A stretch of DNA of 64,000 bases from NCBI RefSeq assembly GCF_047948215.1, contig NC_134457.1, positions 85,288,898 to 85,352,897 of the forward strand, read 5' to 3'. Position numbers and translations under genes: made by a program. Positions 44,243 to 57,849 of this stretch are shown one piece after another (positions within the stretch are counted from its first letter, which is position 1; every line of letters begins with the position of its first letter). The DNA is from Lycorma delicatula. Its lineage: Eukaryota; Arthropoda; Insecta; Hemiptera; Fulgoridae. The notes under the pieces were generated by a model. It worked only from the letters and a program-made list of their open reading frames with translations, searched no databases and had not been told where the DNA came from.

Positions 44243-45572
44243 TAATCATACATGAAATGAAAGAGCCTTTCGCTGGAAAATGTTAGTAGGAAAGATGACG
44301 ACCCCCCAATAGAAAGTGGTTTCAGTTTTCAAAGTGTGAATCTGTAATTACTCTTCAACATGCGTTACATTTGAAGTTCTGTCGTGATCCCCTGACCGAC
44401 AATAACATTCATAAATGGTATAAACTATTTGAAACCACTGGCTATATTTGTAAAGGAAGAGTACAGGAAGCTGACTGTGTCCAAAGACAATGTTGAGCGT
44501 GTAAGAGTCTTTTATGTATAATCCTAGGAAATCCATTAGGAAGGCTAGCCGCAAATTAGCAATTCCAGTTACGTCTGTATGGAGGGTTTGAAGGAAATGC
44601 TTACAACTGCATCCATATCGTTCACAGCTGTTACAAGCTCTAAAGCCTACAGATTATGATTTGCGTGCTAGCTTCACAGATGAAATGATGTACCATGACA
44701 ATAAAGACTTTCTTTATTGTGTCACATTCAGTGATGAATCAACATTTCATGTTAATGAAAAAGTAAACACTCATAATGTAAATGATACTCCTCAAAACTG
44801 AACGTTTTTTGTGCTGTATCCCGATGGCAGGTTTACTAGCCGTTCTTTTTCACAAAAGCAAGTGTGTCTGGAATGAACTATCTTGATATGCTACAACTCT
44901 TTCCTCAACTGCAATATGAATCACAGAACTTTGGCAATAAAGTGGTGCACCTCCTCACTGGCGTAACGCTGTACATGATTGGTTCAATGCAATTCTCCCT
45001 GACTACTGAAAACCAGTTTGTTCGCCAGAAACCAGATGACATGGCTCAAAACTGAACGTTTTTTGTGCTGTATCCCGATGGCAGGTTTACTAGCCGTTCT
45101 TTTTCACAAAAGCAAGTGTGTCTGGAATGAACTATCTTGATATGCTAAAACTCTTTCCTCAACTGCAATATGAATCACAGAACTTTGGCAATAAAGTGGT
45201 GCACCTCCTCACTGGCTTAACGCTGTACATGATTGGTTCAATGCAATTCTCCCTGACTACTGAAAACCAGTTTGTTCGCCGGAAACCAGATGACATGGCT
45301 TTTTTGTTGTGGCCTCCATGTTCACCCAATCTGACCCCATGCAATTTTTTTCTTTGGTGGTCTATAAAGTATGAGCTACCATTACCAGCTGACCTACCCA
45401 GCTTGAGACACAGGACTGAAGCAGCTGTTGCATCAATTATTCCAGACTTGCTGATTTAAGTATGGGATGAACTCTCTTATCTGTTTGATGTGTGCCGTGT
45501 GATGAATAGTGCTCACATTGAACACGTTAGGAAAAATTGTTTGAGTTGCTCTTTCATTTCATGTATAATTTA
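44243..45572 (+). mobile_element. DDE transposon with internal tandem duplication
   Basis: The inverted ends are tacatgaaatgaaagagc (about 44249-44265) and gctctttcatttcatgta (45548-45565). The transposase starts with decayed HTH text, then FSDESTFHVN (about 44725), and MSGMNYLDMLQLFPQLQ. It continues with WPPCSPNLTPCNFFLW and LPADLPSLRHRTEAAVASII, then SAHIEHVRKN. It is the same insect family as the relics at 36991-37637 and 2560-3840. Stops and a 254-bp duplication inactivate it. Confidence 0.8.
44793..45300. repeat. Tandem duplication, 254-bp unit x2
   Basis: 44793-45046 and 45047-45300 differ at only three positions that I can see (ctacaa/ctaaaa, ggcgta/ggctta, gccaga/gccgga). Both contain the segment MSGMNYLDML...KPDDMA of the transposase. 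The near identity points to a recent duplication. Confidence 0.92.
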
Positions 45573-45609
45573 TCAGTGTAAGTAAAACTTACACTGATAA
45601 ATTATACAT
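45561..45609. repeat. Perfect 23-bp hairpin at the transposon edge
   Basis: atgtataatttatcagtgtaagt (45561-45583) is followed after aaa by its exact complement (45587-45609). It includes the last bases of the DDE element's right end. Confidence 0.85.
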
Positions 45610-45659
45610 AAATATTACATAACTTTGAAGCCATGATATTATTCATTTTGAAACACATG

Positions 45660-45860
45660 TTATTTTACAAGGTGTGTTAAAAAATAACTTAACTTTTTTA
45701 ACTTTATTAATGTTCAGTAAATAATAACCGGCAATGAGGCATGATTGTATAGGTATAATGTGAAACAAACTCTTATTCGTTGCAGTAGATTGAAAAATTG
45801 TCACGGAGATAAAAAAAGGCACACAAAAGTCATTCAATCACAAATTGATATTGACAGACT
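45660..45860. repeat. Possible mariner end fragment
   Basis: acaaggtgtgttaaaaaataacttaactttt resembles the terminal inverted repeat and leader of mariner-type elements (acaaggtgtg...aagtaacc...tttt). No transposase follows, so this is tentative. Confidence 0.3.
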
Positions 45861-48200
45861 TTTTTGACATCAGAGCTATTGCTCACTATACTTTCTACCT
45901 GCTGGGCAGGTAATCTATTGGCACATCCTGACCTCTGTAGGGAAGGACACCCACCTTGACAATTCCAGTCACCACACCACTTCTTCCATTCCTAACCCTG
46001 ATGTGCTTTACTGGAGGTTGTCTTATTTACCCTCTAACTCTGATTATGTATTACATTCACTGGTTTAGCCTTCATAAGGATACCACAGATGCAAATGTCT
46101 CATTAGACATTTCATCAGTGTTTTAACTCAACATTGCTATCACTTTTACTGCAGACTTCTTCCAACATATTTTCATTTGTCTGTTCTAATTTGTAGCCTT
46201 CTCAACTATTTAACCATTCAGCAGAATTGCAATCTGTGCTCTTACACTGAAGGATGCAAACTATTCATTCATCAAATAAACTTCAAAACTAGTTTGCATT
46301 AACTAATTAATACATTAATTTGAGACTGTAAACATCTAAAATATTCTATTCTCACACCTCTTAGATTGTTAATAGCAACAATTATAATGTTGTCCTGTAA
46401 GTGCCCCAGGTTCATTTATTAATTCTTTAAAAACAATTTCATAAAAAAAAACTTTTAGCTTGTAACTTTTCTCCTATCTGGTTTGCTTTCAGGAGCAAGG
46501 TCAATGCCTTCACCCTTCCACACACAGCTCCATCACAGAGACCCTGGCACATCATATCTCCGATCTGGTCTGCTCCCTGCTTGTTAAGTCACAATACTCT
46601 CTTAAATGAGTTCACTTCATATCAGCATCATATGAATTCACTGAAGTAAGTCATTTATTAAACATTGTGCTTTATTGCATTGTTCAACAGTTTCCACAAA
46701 TTCCCAATGTTTTGAGTTTGCACTCAAGTCAAGATCTACTAAGTTAAATTTATTATTCACACTTTACATTAGTGTTCTTGATTTTCCATTGGATCATATT
46801 CTTTTCCACTCTTCTAAAATAATTACAATATCTGGAAGGATGCATTTTCTTATAATAGGCAATATTTACTGATCAAATTAATTCCAATTACTAATCAGCA
46901 AGAATAGGTAAATTATGTATTTTGATTATTTTCCTCATTGAGCAAAAAATAATTAATTATGAGTATTAAGGAAGTAAAAGTTATTCAGTCTCTCATCTTC
47001 ACATTTCTAACTTATTTTTATGGCTGGGATATCAGCAATTGGCTTTATTGATTTTTTTATAAGTTCCCTCAGAAAGTGTTTAAAATCAGAAAATTTTGTA
47101 TCAATCATAAAAATATAAAAAAGGTATTCAACACCAATTATTCATAATGTAAATGCTTGTATCCAATTTGTTATGTGTACTTCAAAATATAAAAATTGTT
47201 AATGGGCAATGATTATTAGTTTAATAGCATTAATATAAACTAAAATTTATGCTACTACAAAAGAATAACAACCTATTCAAGATGATCTTGGACCATGATG
47301 TATGCAATTATATGCAAGCTCTACTATTGTCTAAATGAATTATGTCTGCCAGAAAATGAATTTTTTGAATAAAATTGTTCTTCATCAACAGCAACAAAAA
47401 ACATTTGTATTCCCATTAATTTTAAACAATCATTAAACAGTTTATAGATGTTATGAACTGAACATCTCCAAAGTTCAATGGGTTTAGTGTTGATGTGTGA
47501 CAATATGATTGGTCCAGAGAGAAGACATCAGGATACAATTTTACTTCTCACTTTCCTTAGTAAACCTGACATAAGATGCCTTTTTATTTTCAGAATGCTC
47601 TGTCAGTTTCAGAAGTGACTAATGTTTTGTGAAAGATTGTCTACAATTATTAAGGTTGTGGCACCTAAGATGTACATGTAACACTTTTAGGTAGATTTCA
47701 TAAGAAAGCTACCTATTGTAATTGGTACCATGATTTGAATCCTGGAAAATTTCAACATATCTTCGCATTTCAGATCACCCAGACCCCAAAACCACCGTCA
47801 GTTCAAAAGTTTATACATATATATCAAAGACAAAAGTATAAAACCGTTTACCACCAAGAGTACAAAATTTAATAATGCTTCACCTCATGCTTAATATTTT
47901 TTAACAGTGCCTTTGAGATTTTCCCTCATCATCAGTTAAACTTTTTTTTCTCATATTATACATTAAAATTACAAGTTATGGAATATGTACAAATACTATA
48001 ACAAAATAATTGTTTTTGCTAAGTTATATATTTAAATATATATATTTCACTTTGTTGTGGACATTATAACTGCTGTAATTTTGCGCCAATCACTTTCAAA
48101 TTGATATATAAAATATAACAACCCAAAATTTCAGTAGAGTTCATTAATGGGCAAAATCGAACTATGGGGGAGCTTTTTAGAAAAACAAAATATCACTATA
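45861..48200. other. Intergenic sequence, nothing firmly recognised
   Basis: Two less AT-rich patches (45890-46030 and 46480-46590) look like worn repeat fragments, but no family signature can be read. Confidence 0.35.
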
Positions 48201-48224
48201 ACTTTCTTATTAATTGAATAGCAG

Positions 48225-49680
48225 AAAAATGGTCTGGAAACTGGAGCACGAAGAAGATCCCCCTCCTGGTTCTCTTTGATATAAGAAACGCCTTTGGGAG
48301 CGTCCCTTAGAAGGTGATAGATGAAGAATTACATAAAAGTGACATCTCGTGCTGTCTTTGAGCAATATTGTATGACTTTCTATGTAATCGGGCCCTGCTG
48401 GCTCACACAGAAGAGGGTGATGTGCTGTGTTACATTAAGAAAGGCGTATCACAGGGCTCTGTTTTAAGCCCGCTACTCTGGGATATTGGATTCAATGGAG
48501 TGTTGCGGTTAGTTTTTCCGGCAGACATTACTTCAATGGTTTTCACCGATGATTTGGTTATGATGGTGGCTAAGGATACAGATACCATAGAGGCATACAG
48601 ATACAGGATCCCATAGAGGGATACAGATACAGGTAGAGGCAGTCGCAAATTTGGCAGTCTGATGAGTTGGTGATTGGCTTTGGCAGAGGGGACTAGCCTT
48701 AGCCTCTAGAAAAACTTTTGTCCTGACGATTGCAGGTTGTTGGCAGATTCAGCAACTCTCTGTGAGAGTAGAGGGGGTCTCCTTATGTGAAATATTTAGG
48801 TGTGTGGTTCTTTCGATCGGGCCTATTCTCAAGCATTTGGACAAGGTATGCGACAAGAAGGCGAATTGTGCGATAAACAACTTAGAGTGAGCGTGGTCCT
48901 CAGGCCTCGAAATGCAAATTACTGATGACTGTGGCTATAGCGGTTTTGTTTTATGCTTTCCCCATCTGGTTTCCAGCCCTAAGTATTAAGAGGAATGTGA
49001 AGAAGTTGGAGTCACTCCATAGGTGGGAAACTCTGAAGATCATCGCGAGATACCGATCCATCTCATCTGAGGCTGGAGGAGTTATTGCGGGGCATTTCCC
49101 CAATATATCTACAAGCAGTTATAGGAAGCAAGATGTTTGCTTCATCAAGAATGGCAAGATTATGCCAATCAACTATTATCAGGGCATGGAGGCTTTGGAG
49201 AATATTTGTTTCATTCTTGAAATGTGTTTACTGTGGGGAGGATAACAATTCCCCAAACCACACTTTCTTCATGTGCAAGAAGTGGAGTGAACTGAGGCGA
49301 TCCATGAGATTGAGTTTTCTGACTGCAGGATGTGTTGAAAGAAGAAAGAAATTGGAAGAGAGTGGAGGACTATGTGGTATTTGTGCTCTGGCAGAAAGAG
49401 GAAGAGTTCTTGAGGTGGGCGAACCAGTAGGCGCTAAGGGAAACCCCAAAAGATAGTCTCAGCTCCTGATGGTGGTTCCTGGGAACCAGCTTGGCTGAGC
49501 TAAGTTCCATCACGGGGGGTTTGAGGCAGAGGGTGAAAGATAAAATATCTGGAGCCGACCTGTCATGCTGGACTTACAGCTGGTAGGCAGGAAGGCCTGT
49601 TAGAGTCAGAGGGATACTCTCTGGGATTGAGTATTAGTTGCTTGGATGTGGATCCTTCCCAGGGGCAGAAGAATGAAAAA
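48225..49680 (+). mobile_element. R1-like non-LTR retrotransposon relic, RT C-terminal part and zinc knuckle
   Basis: The reverse transcriptase motifs GVSQGSVLSPLLWDI (from 48442) and FTDDLVMMV (48541-48567) are present. A thumb-like region follows in shifted frames. A CCHC motif, CVYCGED...HTFFMC, has cysteines at 49223 and 49232, histidine at 49259 and cysteine at 49274 (C-x2-C-x8-H-x4-C). This terminal CCHC is typical of R1/LOA-group LINEs. A 3' UTR-like, GC-richer tail runs to about 49680. The endonuclease is missing and frameshifts occur near 48300, 48620-48920 and 49090. Confidence 0.8.
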
Positions 49681-49689
49681 AACTTTCTT

Positions 49690-51600
49690 ATTAAGTAAAA
49701 CATCAAATTTATTTAAAGTTCCTACTATTCTTTGGATAAGGGCCTAAAACTTATCTAAGTAAAGTTTTTTGATATTACCAACCATTTGGCCCAGGAGTTG
49801 GAAAAAATGGGGTTTCGAAGACAAAAAAATCATACCTCCCTTAATAGGCACAGTATCAAATCAATTTAAAGTGGTCGTTAGTCCTCTAAACATTACCTAA
49901 AGCTTTTGTCTGAAACAATTTTTGATATAACTAACCCTTATGGCAAGGGATGACCAAAATGTTGCTGGAATTGTATGAAGGTGGGGGCTTGTATGCTAAA
50001 CATGTGAAATGTTTTTTCATATGCAATCATTGTCGTATTGAATAAATATAAAGTTTTTCTTAACTTTAAGGAGGAAATCTTTTTTATCTCCGTACTTAGC
50101 ACTGGTGAAATCTACCTCCGCCTTCCAGCGTGCCAAAAGGGATTTTTTTAATCTGTTTGAGAGCTAAAGTAATAATAATTCAGAAATTTTCAGTTTTTTC
50201 TTTTTTTGTAGCTGGTGATTAATGCACCTTGAAAGCTTAAAGCTTGTTCATGGAATATGGTACAGAAAACCTTTGTAACAGCTAATAGTGTTACTTTTTG
50301 TTTAAAGTATGTGAAAATTCAGTTTCTCCAATTACCAATTAGAAAAGAGTTAAAAAATTGTTTTTAAAATACTTATCTGAGGACATCTTAATACATATCT
50401 TCTTCTGTTCTTAAGCATTTGTGACAACTTCTAACCACTGAAATACACATTTTTTCTGATAAAGTTTTGTGCCAATCTATTACAAATTTAGCTGAATTTT
50501 CAATTGACAGCTTGAGGCAATTCAAGTTTTTTGTTTTTGAAGAAAATGCTTTGTCTTAGAAGTTTCCTCAGAGGAAAAATCACAAGGCATTAATTTACAA
50601 GACATGAAAGCCATTCCTTGACATCCTACTCATTCAAGAAAAGTTTGAAGTCTGTAACTTGTTGAGTAGAGTGAGAATGTTCCCTGCCTTGCTGCCATAC
50701 ACAGGGAAGGCTGATGTTAAGCACAAGTTATTTAATGTCTTGACAATAATAATACATTTGCTGTGGAATGGAAGAAGTATTTTATACTTTATAGATGGGA
50801 TCAGTATATACTGTTCCCATTCTGGGCAAAAATACCCATTCTCCACATACATATACATGTAGTATCTAGTACTTAAGTTTTATCTATGGTGTTGTTGAGA
50901 AAAAAATTAACAGAAAAATGAAACATCGCTGAAAAGTGGTAACATTAACGGAATTTTGATTCTATGCATGTTATTATTTTGAAGTGAACTTATTTTAAAA
51001 CATGTTTATTGAGAAAGTATAAAAGCAGAATGAACATGTAACTAATATCTGAGTATTAAATATGGTCATAGATACTGAATTTTACTAATCCTGGGAACTT
51101 GTTTCTGTTTAGTCAGTCTATTTTTTTTTAATAAACTTAGCAATCTGTTTTTAAAAATAAATACAGAATAATCTACATCATGTTTACTATTAATTAATAA
51201 TTTTTAATTTTTTTTTGTACAAATTACATGACATGTCTCCCAAATGAGGTTGTTCCGGCTGAATGGTCTATAGTCAGTTGGGTATATTCACACACCACAC
51301 AATTCCAGGAATGGGTAGAGGTTTCCTTAATGTAGATTGAGCGAGTTATTTCTTGGCTCTTTAGAACTTAGGGCCAAAAAGCATTGTGTTACAGCATAAA
51401 TTTAAGATGGTCAATGAAAATCGTGTATCAGTATATACTGTTCCCATTCTTGGAAAACATACCCATTCTCCAGAGGACTTACTGGAAGAATAGATAACTG
51501 TGTGCAGGCTTACAGAAGTATTCCTTTGGTTGGATTTGTTTACCTTGTTTCACAGTCCTTTGTGAGTTGCACTCCGCTACCCTTTTTTTGTTTCTTTGAC
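49690..51600. other. Intergenic sequence with a small duplicated fragment
   Basis: No genes. Bases 50800-50842 and 51428-51471 share tcagtatatactgttcccat and a following tacccattctcca, which indicates a dispersed repeat of unknown type. Confidence 0.5.
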
Positions 51601-51609
51601 CTTTTTCTC

Positions 51610-54290
51610 CCCATTTGTTTTATATGGGTTTAGGCTACATGCGAGTTGAGGAACTTACCTGTGGAGAGCTTTGGCTCTAATATATGGAAGTGATGATGTA
51701 CAGTATAAGAATTCAGATAAAAGCATTCCATAACCTCTCTCACTCCAACAAATGACCTACACTTGGTGCACTGTTAAGCTGAGCAATTTACCAGAAGATT
51801 TGGGTATCCAACCCCAGCAGGAAGGTGAGTCAGTGAACAGATATTTTTAGCAGGCTGGGGAGTCAGTGTAATACTGCAACCTGATGGAAGTCAATTCTTG
51901 TCTCAGGATGTACGTGAAGTCACAGATCTGACTATTGAAGCAGTGTATTATTTTTATGGTCAGCAAGATTGCCTAAAGGAGGCAGCCCCTCTATCATGAT
52001 TGGGTGTTGTTGTTTGATAATTTACACACCTTAAATTATCGTTATTAAAAGCAAACAAGACCAAAATTCAAAGGTTCAATATTTAGCTCTAATGGAAACA
52101 AAGAAGGGTCGTCAAGGTTGTGAGCTTTTGTGGAATGGATTGATGTATTGTGGGGTAGAGTTGTCACAGAAAACTGGAACTGGAGGATGTATATAAAGAA
52201 GAAAAAGAAACTATAAAGAGGTGGAAGTTTGTAAATGAGCATGTGATGATTGTGGATCTAATGGTTACAGAAATTCTTGAATTTGTGATAATTGCATAAG
52301 CTCCATGTGATGATGAAACGGTTGATAACAAGGATGCTTTCTATGAAAGTTTCCAGAAAACTGTTTATAAGGTGAAGGGTGAAGGGAGGTTAATGCTCAT
52401 ATGGTAATGATACAAAGATATGGGAAAATATAATTGGACCAAATGGAGAGAGCGAGTTAAATAATGGTTGTGAAAGGCTGCTGAGACTTTATATTCCTAA
52501 TGACTTTGTCATTACAAACATTAAATTGTTGAATTGTGCATAAAGATTTCCATTGCTTTACCCAAGTGGTGCCATCTAGGAATGACAATTTTATTATTGA
52601 TTATATAATTGTAAAAAAGGGAGCTTATATAGGAGATTCATGATATGAGAATGAAGAAAGGCCTAACATTGATAGTGACCATCATCTCCTGAAAATGACC
52701 TTTAATTTTAGAAGGTCTTATCATAAAGTTAAGAAAACAGAAAAGCTATTATCAAAAATTATAAACTGAAAACTCTGGAGGTTCAGTAACTTCTCCGGGA
52801 AGAAGTGAAGAAGGAAATAGATGCAATGCCAAATGTTTGGAATTTAGAATTGTGGAATTGGAGGAAACATGGGCAAAATTTAAAATTTGTATATTGAAAG
52901 GTACTGAGAGGGTCTTTATTACAACTAATCCAGGAATACCAGAGAAGAGAACAGCTTGATGGATCGAGGAAATTAAAGCACAGGTAAAAAATAAGAAATT
53001 ACTGTTACTGTGGCACAAGTACTTAACTTCTAAGGCAGCGGAAATTGTAACATCTACAAGAAACAAAGGAAACTGGTCAAAGAGATTGTGCAGGCATCCA
53101 GAAGAAAATTTATGGAAGAGAGTAGTACGGAAAATTTGAAGTTATTCTATATAGTTCTTAAAAACATGAGGAAGGGTAAGGAGTGTCCACTGAAGTTTAT
53201 GAAATCCAATGAGGCTGTTTATAAAGGAGAAAGGTATAATGAAGAGGTAGAAAAAGTACTTCTCTGAGCTCCTTTAAGGAGATGAGCCTCAGGAAAGTTT
53301 ATCTGTGTCCACATTGATGGAACAGGTGATTAAATATTGGTCACATCAAGAAGGAAGATTTCTATATGGGTCTGAAGTGAAGGAAATTGGAGAAGGTGGC
53401 AGCAGGATATGATTGCATCACTCCTGAAATATTGAAGTTCATGGGAGCTTTAGGAGAAAAATTATTAGAATGATAAGAATATCCTGGTGTTACAAAAAGA
53501 CACCAAAGGATTGGGAATTCTCAGTTATAATCCTTATTTTTAAAAAAAGGTGACATCAGGAGTGTCAGAACCATAGAAGTATATCTCTGCTAAGTGTAAT
53601 TGGAAAGATGTATTCTAGAGTTCTTGAAACAAGACTTCAGAGGCACATGGAACCCTTACTTGAGGAAATGCAGAGTGGTTTTTGGCCGAACAGGAGTACA
53701 CAGGATCTGATTTTACATTGAGACAGATTAGTAGGAAGGAAATTAAGTAAATTTTTATACAAACTGCAGGAATTATGTAAGGACAGCAAATGCATTGTCA
53801 GAAGAATTTATTCTGCAGCAGGAGTTTGAATATTTTATCACCTTTTCTCTTTGTCATAATTTTACGTGATTTATTGAAAAGCTGTAGGTAAAGAACAAAG
53901 AAATATTTTGTGGAAGATTGTAGCCTATTTGTGTATCTGATCTTGTGTTTGCTCAATTGATGTTTTGGCTCAATCTGAAAGGGATTTTTAGATGAATGTT
54001 ATGAAGGGATTTTAGATGAATGTTTAGATGAATGGGTGGAGAAGTTGAGGAGAGGAACATGGAAGTCATTGTGCAGGGTAATGGACTCAACTTAAGAGAG
54101 TTTTCTTAGCTCTATTACTCCAACTTAAATACTTAACTTACTTAATACTCCTGCTAAATTAGGCAAACTAGTGGAAGACTGGGTAACCAAATCCAGCAGA
54201 AAACTGGGTTGATGAGCAAATTAGGAGTGGGATGGGCCTGTGATTATACACATACATAGCAGTGGCCCAAGGACTGAATCTTAGGGTTCA
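51610..54290 (+). mobile_element. Decayed RTE-like LINE
   Basis: The end of an endonuclease is visible as FIIDYIIVKKG (about 52590-52622) and NIDSDHHLLKM (about 52664-52697). Both correspond to the QIDYIMV and DIDSDHNLV blocks of RTE endonucleases. The reverse transcriptase region gives WEFSVIILIFKK (about 53510-53545), HRSISLLSVIGKMYSRVLE and EEMQSGFWPNRSTQDLI (to about 53715), then a LSPFLFVIIL-like block. There are very many stops and gaps, so the copy is old. The exact limits are uncertain. Confidence 0.7.
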
Positions 54291-56420
54291 TTCCCCAAGA
54301 TTGAGTCTTATACAACTTTCTTTTATGTTTTTATTATAAATAAATATACATATTATAAATATTTTCCAAAAACATGTTACATGAATTTAACATTATGCTA
54401 CTACCAATTAGCCAAAGTTAAGCAGAGATTGATCATCAATTAAATCACAATTCACTGTAATATGTTTAGATGATAAATCTGGGTAGATTCTTGGAGATCC
54501 ACCACTATTTCAATAAAAATTACTTTTGAACTGGCAGGTTTCTAACAACATTAACAAAAAACCAATAAAATTATATTATATTTTTCATTAATCTTTTTCT
54601 ACATATCTTAGTTTTGGGGTAGTTAAGGTTTAAACAATTTTGATGTTAAAACTTTTTGCCAGTATAAATATTTATATATATGTGACTTCATATTCTCTAT
54701 ATAAGTTTTTTTTATCAAGTTTCATGTACATGAATATATCACCTTTAAATTAGGTGATGCTGTCACACATTACAAAAAAAATTTTGCTTTATTACTCAAA
54801 ATATTTTCATAGTGAGAAAAGCAGCAATCACAATCTCTAAACCTCATTGCTTTTTATACATTTATATTGCTACTTTAAAGCATATCCATTTTTATGAAAT
54901 GAAATATCACTTAAATGTTTATAAATTATCATGCAGAAATATTTAATTGGGCTCTAAAAATTTAAAAAAACAATTGTGTAAAGTTATTAAATATCTTTTA
55001 CAGTTCACTATAATTTAAGGTGAAAGTTATAAAAATTTTACTAAAATCTCAACTCGCTTACACTTTAAATAAAGCTTTTTAGAGACATTTGCAAAGAGTG
55101 CAGTTTTATATTTTTATGCTGTCTGATGTGGTACTGTCTCTCGGATTAGTCTTTGGAAGATCTTTATCATTAGTGGTATGTTCAGAGAGTAAGTGTGATT
55201 TAAACTGTTTGTTTATGTAGAATATTGTTTTTATGTATTTTAAGTTGCTTGAGCAAAAGTTGAGCATTTCAAAAATACTAAATTAATTGTCGTTAACACC
55301 TATCATTATCATGTTATATCAGATCAGTGATAAAACAATGGAAGTAAGTGCTAGTGATCTTTACAAATGATAAATAAATTACGAAAAGTTTAAGAAGTTT
55401 CTGATGTCGAAAAGAAAGAGAGGGGCATCATGGATGAGATTTAGTGCAGAGAAGAGGTGACAATTTCCATTACAAAGTAGTATTGTCTAGCAGTTGGAGC
55501 AACAGTTGAGGAAAACAGAGATAAAAGATGGTTAGCATTAAGTATGTGGGAAATACAACAATGATAAGTGGATTAAATTGGAAATTTGCAAATGAAAGGA
55601 CCATTTGAGCACAAGCATTCAAAAAAAAAGTGTGGGAGATATAGAATCTGACCTAGAACAGTCATATTCCACTAAAAAAAAGGATGATGAAAAATAAGAT
55701 GATGATATATCAGGCTTACTACAACTCTATATTTACATATGTAAAAGAGACAAGAGTGATAAAGAAAAGAGCCATAAGAATGCAACATGTGAAATGAGAT
55801 TCTTGAGGGTATAACAGGTGAGGAGGTTGAAAAATGGGGAGGTGATGATGAAAATTCTGCACAGTAAAACAGTTTAGACTGATAAGATGACTGATGTAGA
55901 CACACAAAAAGAGTGATATTTATATTATACCTAAAGGAAGGTGGATTTGATAAAAACAATGCAAACATGTATTGGAATTGTGATGTCTATATACATATAA
56001 TATCATATGTCTGCTACTGATATTTGTAGACTGCAATACCATTTGCAGAAATTACCACAGTACATTTCTGATAATAAATTATTCTCCTTGCCATATTCAA
56101 ATTATGACAATACATTAATGGTCCAAAATAAAAGTTTTATGAACATTTATGTATATAATGTACAAATTCAGTCTATTTTAAGTTAAATGTTTGCATGCAT
56201 TTAGGTGTCAGCTTGATAAGAAATTGCTTTTATTTTAAAATAACAGAATTAGATTCATTGACCTGTTGTATTACATTTTTTACAAGCACTATAACTTTAC
56301 AAGCACAATTTACTAGAGTATGAGAGAAAGAAAGGAGACCACAGATAGACTGAGAGACAAATGATTGAAGAAGGAATGCATGCAGATGAATAGAAGGAAG
56401 AAAACATAATATAGGGTAAT
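54291..56420. other. Intergenic, AT-rich
   Basis: A purine-rich stretch at 55390-55960 (many gaaaag/gatgatg) gives minus-strand open frames without conserved features. It may be worn repeat DNA. No gene is supported. Confidence 0.4.
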
Positions 56421-56424
56421 AGTA

Positions 56425-56570
56425 GATTGTGGATACTGGTGTTCTTTGGTGGTTGGGTTTCAATTAACCACACATCTCAGGAATGGTCGAACTGAGACTG
56501 TACAAGACTACACTCATATATCATCCTCTTAAGTATTAACTGAAAGGTAATTAACGGAGTCTAAACAGGA
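56425..56570 (+). repeat. SINE-like repeat body, truncated copy
   Basis: It matches the body of the 24205-24460 repeat (ggtgttctttggtggttgggtttcaatta, ctcaggaatggtcg, tatcatcctct). It lacks the tRNA-like head. Confidence 0.6.
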
Positions 56571-57849
56571 AAAAGAAAGGGTAATACTAGGAGAGAAAGA
56601 GATTGCAAGGCTTATTTTTCAAATATAGCCATAGATTGAACTCCATGTATATGTCATTAATGTTTAGTATCAAGATATATGTTCATTTGGAAAATGTTTG
56701 TCTTTGTGGTTAAAAATATATCATTTTTAAAGAAGAAAGTAAAAAAAATGTTATTTATTCTTTATTTTTGAGTTGAATTTTAGTTCTTGAAGTAACAATT
56801 AAGAAATAAGAATAAAAAGATCCATAAAAATTTAATTTGTAAAATATTTCTGGAAATAAGACTAATGAAGACCCTTTACCATAAAAGGATACAAAACAAA
56901 ACACTATTTTTATTGATTCTTATAAATTAAAGTATAGGTTGTTTTTATACTTGTATAGTATATATGATGATTATAAATAAAAAATGTATGCACACTCATA
57001 ATTGAGTGCAAGTATGCATATTTATGATTAAATGTTGAAAAATTAGGGAGTAATTTTTTAAGCAGTTTGATAAGATTTTTGATAAATTTAATTTCATCTA
57101 GAAAACTTCATTTTATAATTCATTTTAAAAAAATCCTTTTTTATTGATAATATTTTTCTATTAGTAAGTTAATCTACTAAAAAAAAATATTTTCTGCATG
57201 ATTATTTTACATCCCCAAAGTTGTTCCACATTTACATCTAATGCAAATCCATATCTGCAATGACAATCTATCTATCCTATGAAGTAGAAGTAAAAACGTG
57301 TAATACATAACTAACATTAAGTAATAATTAACTACATTACTTATACTTGACAACTATGACAAATTTCGCTTTGTACTTTACAAGTAACAGATCTATTTTT
57401 TATTTCAATCAGCTAAAGATTATTAAAACTCATTGCTTTTAAAAATACTTTTGTAATATCTAGTGTAAGCTAATTAGTAGTATTATGTATTGTAAGGTTG
57501 TTTGTATTTTTGTTCTACTGATGTTGTAAACCAATGTAGTAAACAAATTTATAACAATCTGAATGTCAATTGATTTTTTGTTGTTTTATGAATTTATAAA
57601 TTAGAAATATTTTCAAATTTTATAATTAGGCTAAATCGGGGGAATGCATTCTTACACAGCTGATCTTCAAATGAGATCATTCATGGCATGATAATTTTTT
57701 TGACACGGTTATAGCACTGAAAATACATCTCTAGTACTACTGACAAATGTCTGGTATTAGGATATCTTATCTTATTTGTTAATATTTAAAATTCAATAAT
57801 ATAATTAGTTTATTTTTCGTAAAAAAGTTATCTTTTACCTTAATATTTT
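56571..57849. other. Intergenic, AT-rich
   Basis: Nothing is recognised before the CpG-rich region. Confidence 0.4.

Noticed and set aside
55672..55968. Minus-strand open frame of 98 codons
   Set aside because: It arises from a purine-rich low-complexity stretch on the plus strand and lacks conserved motifs.
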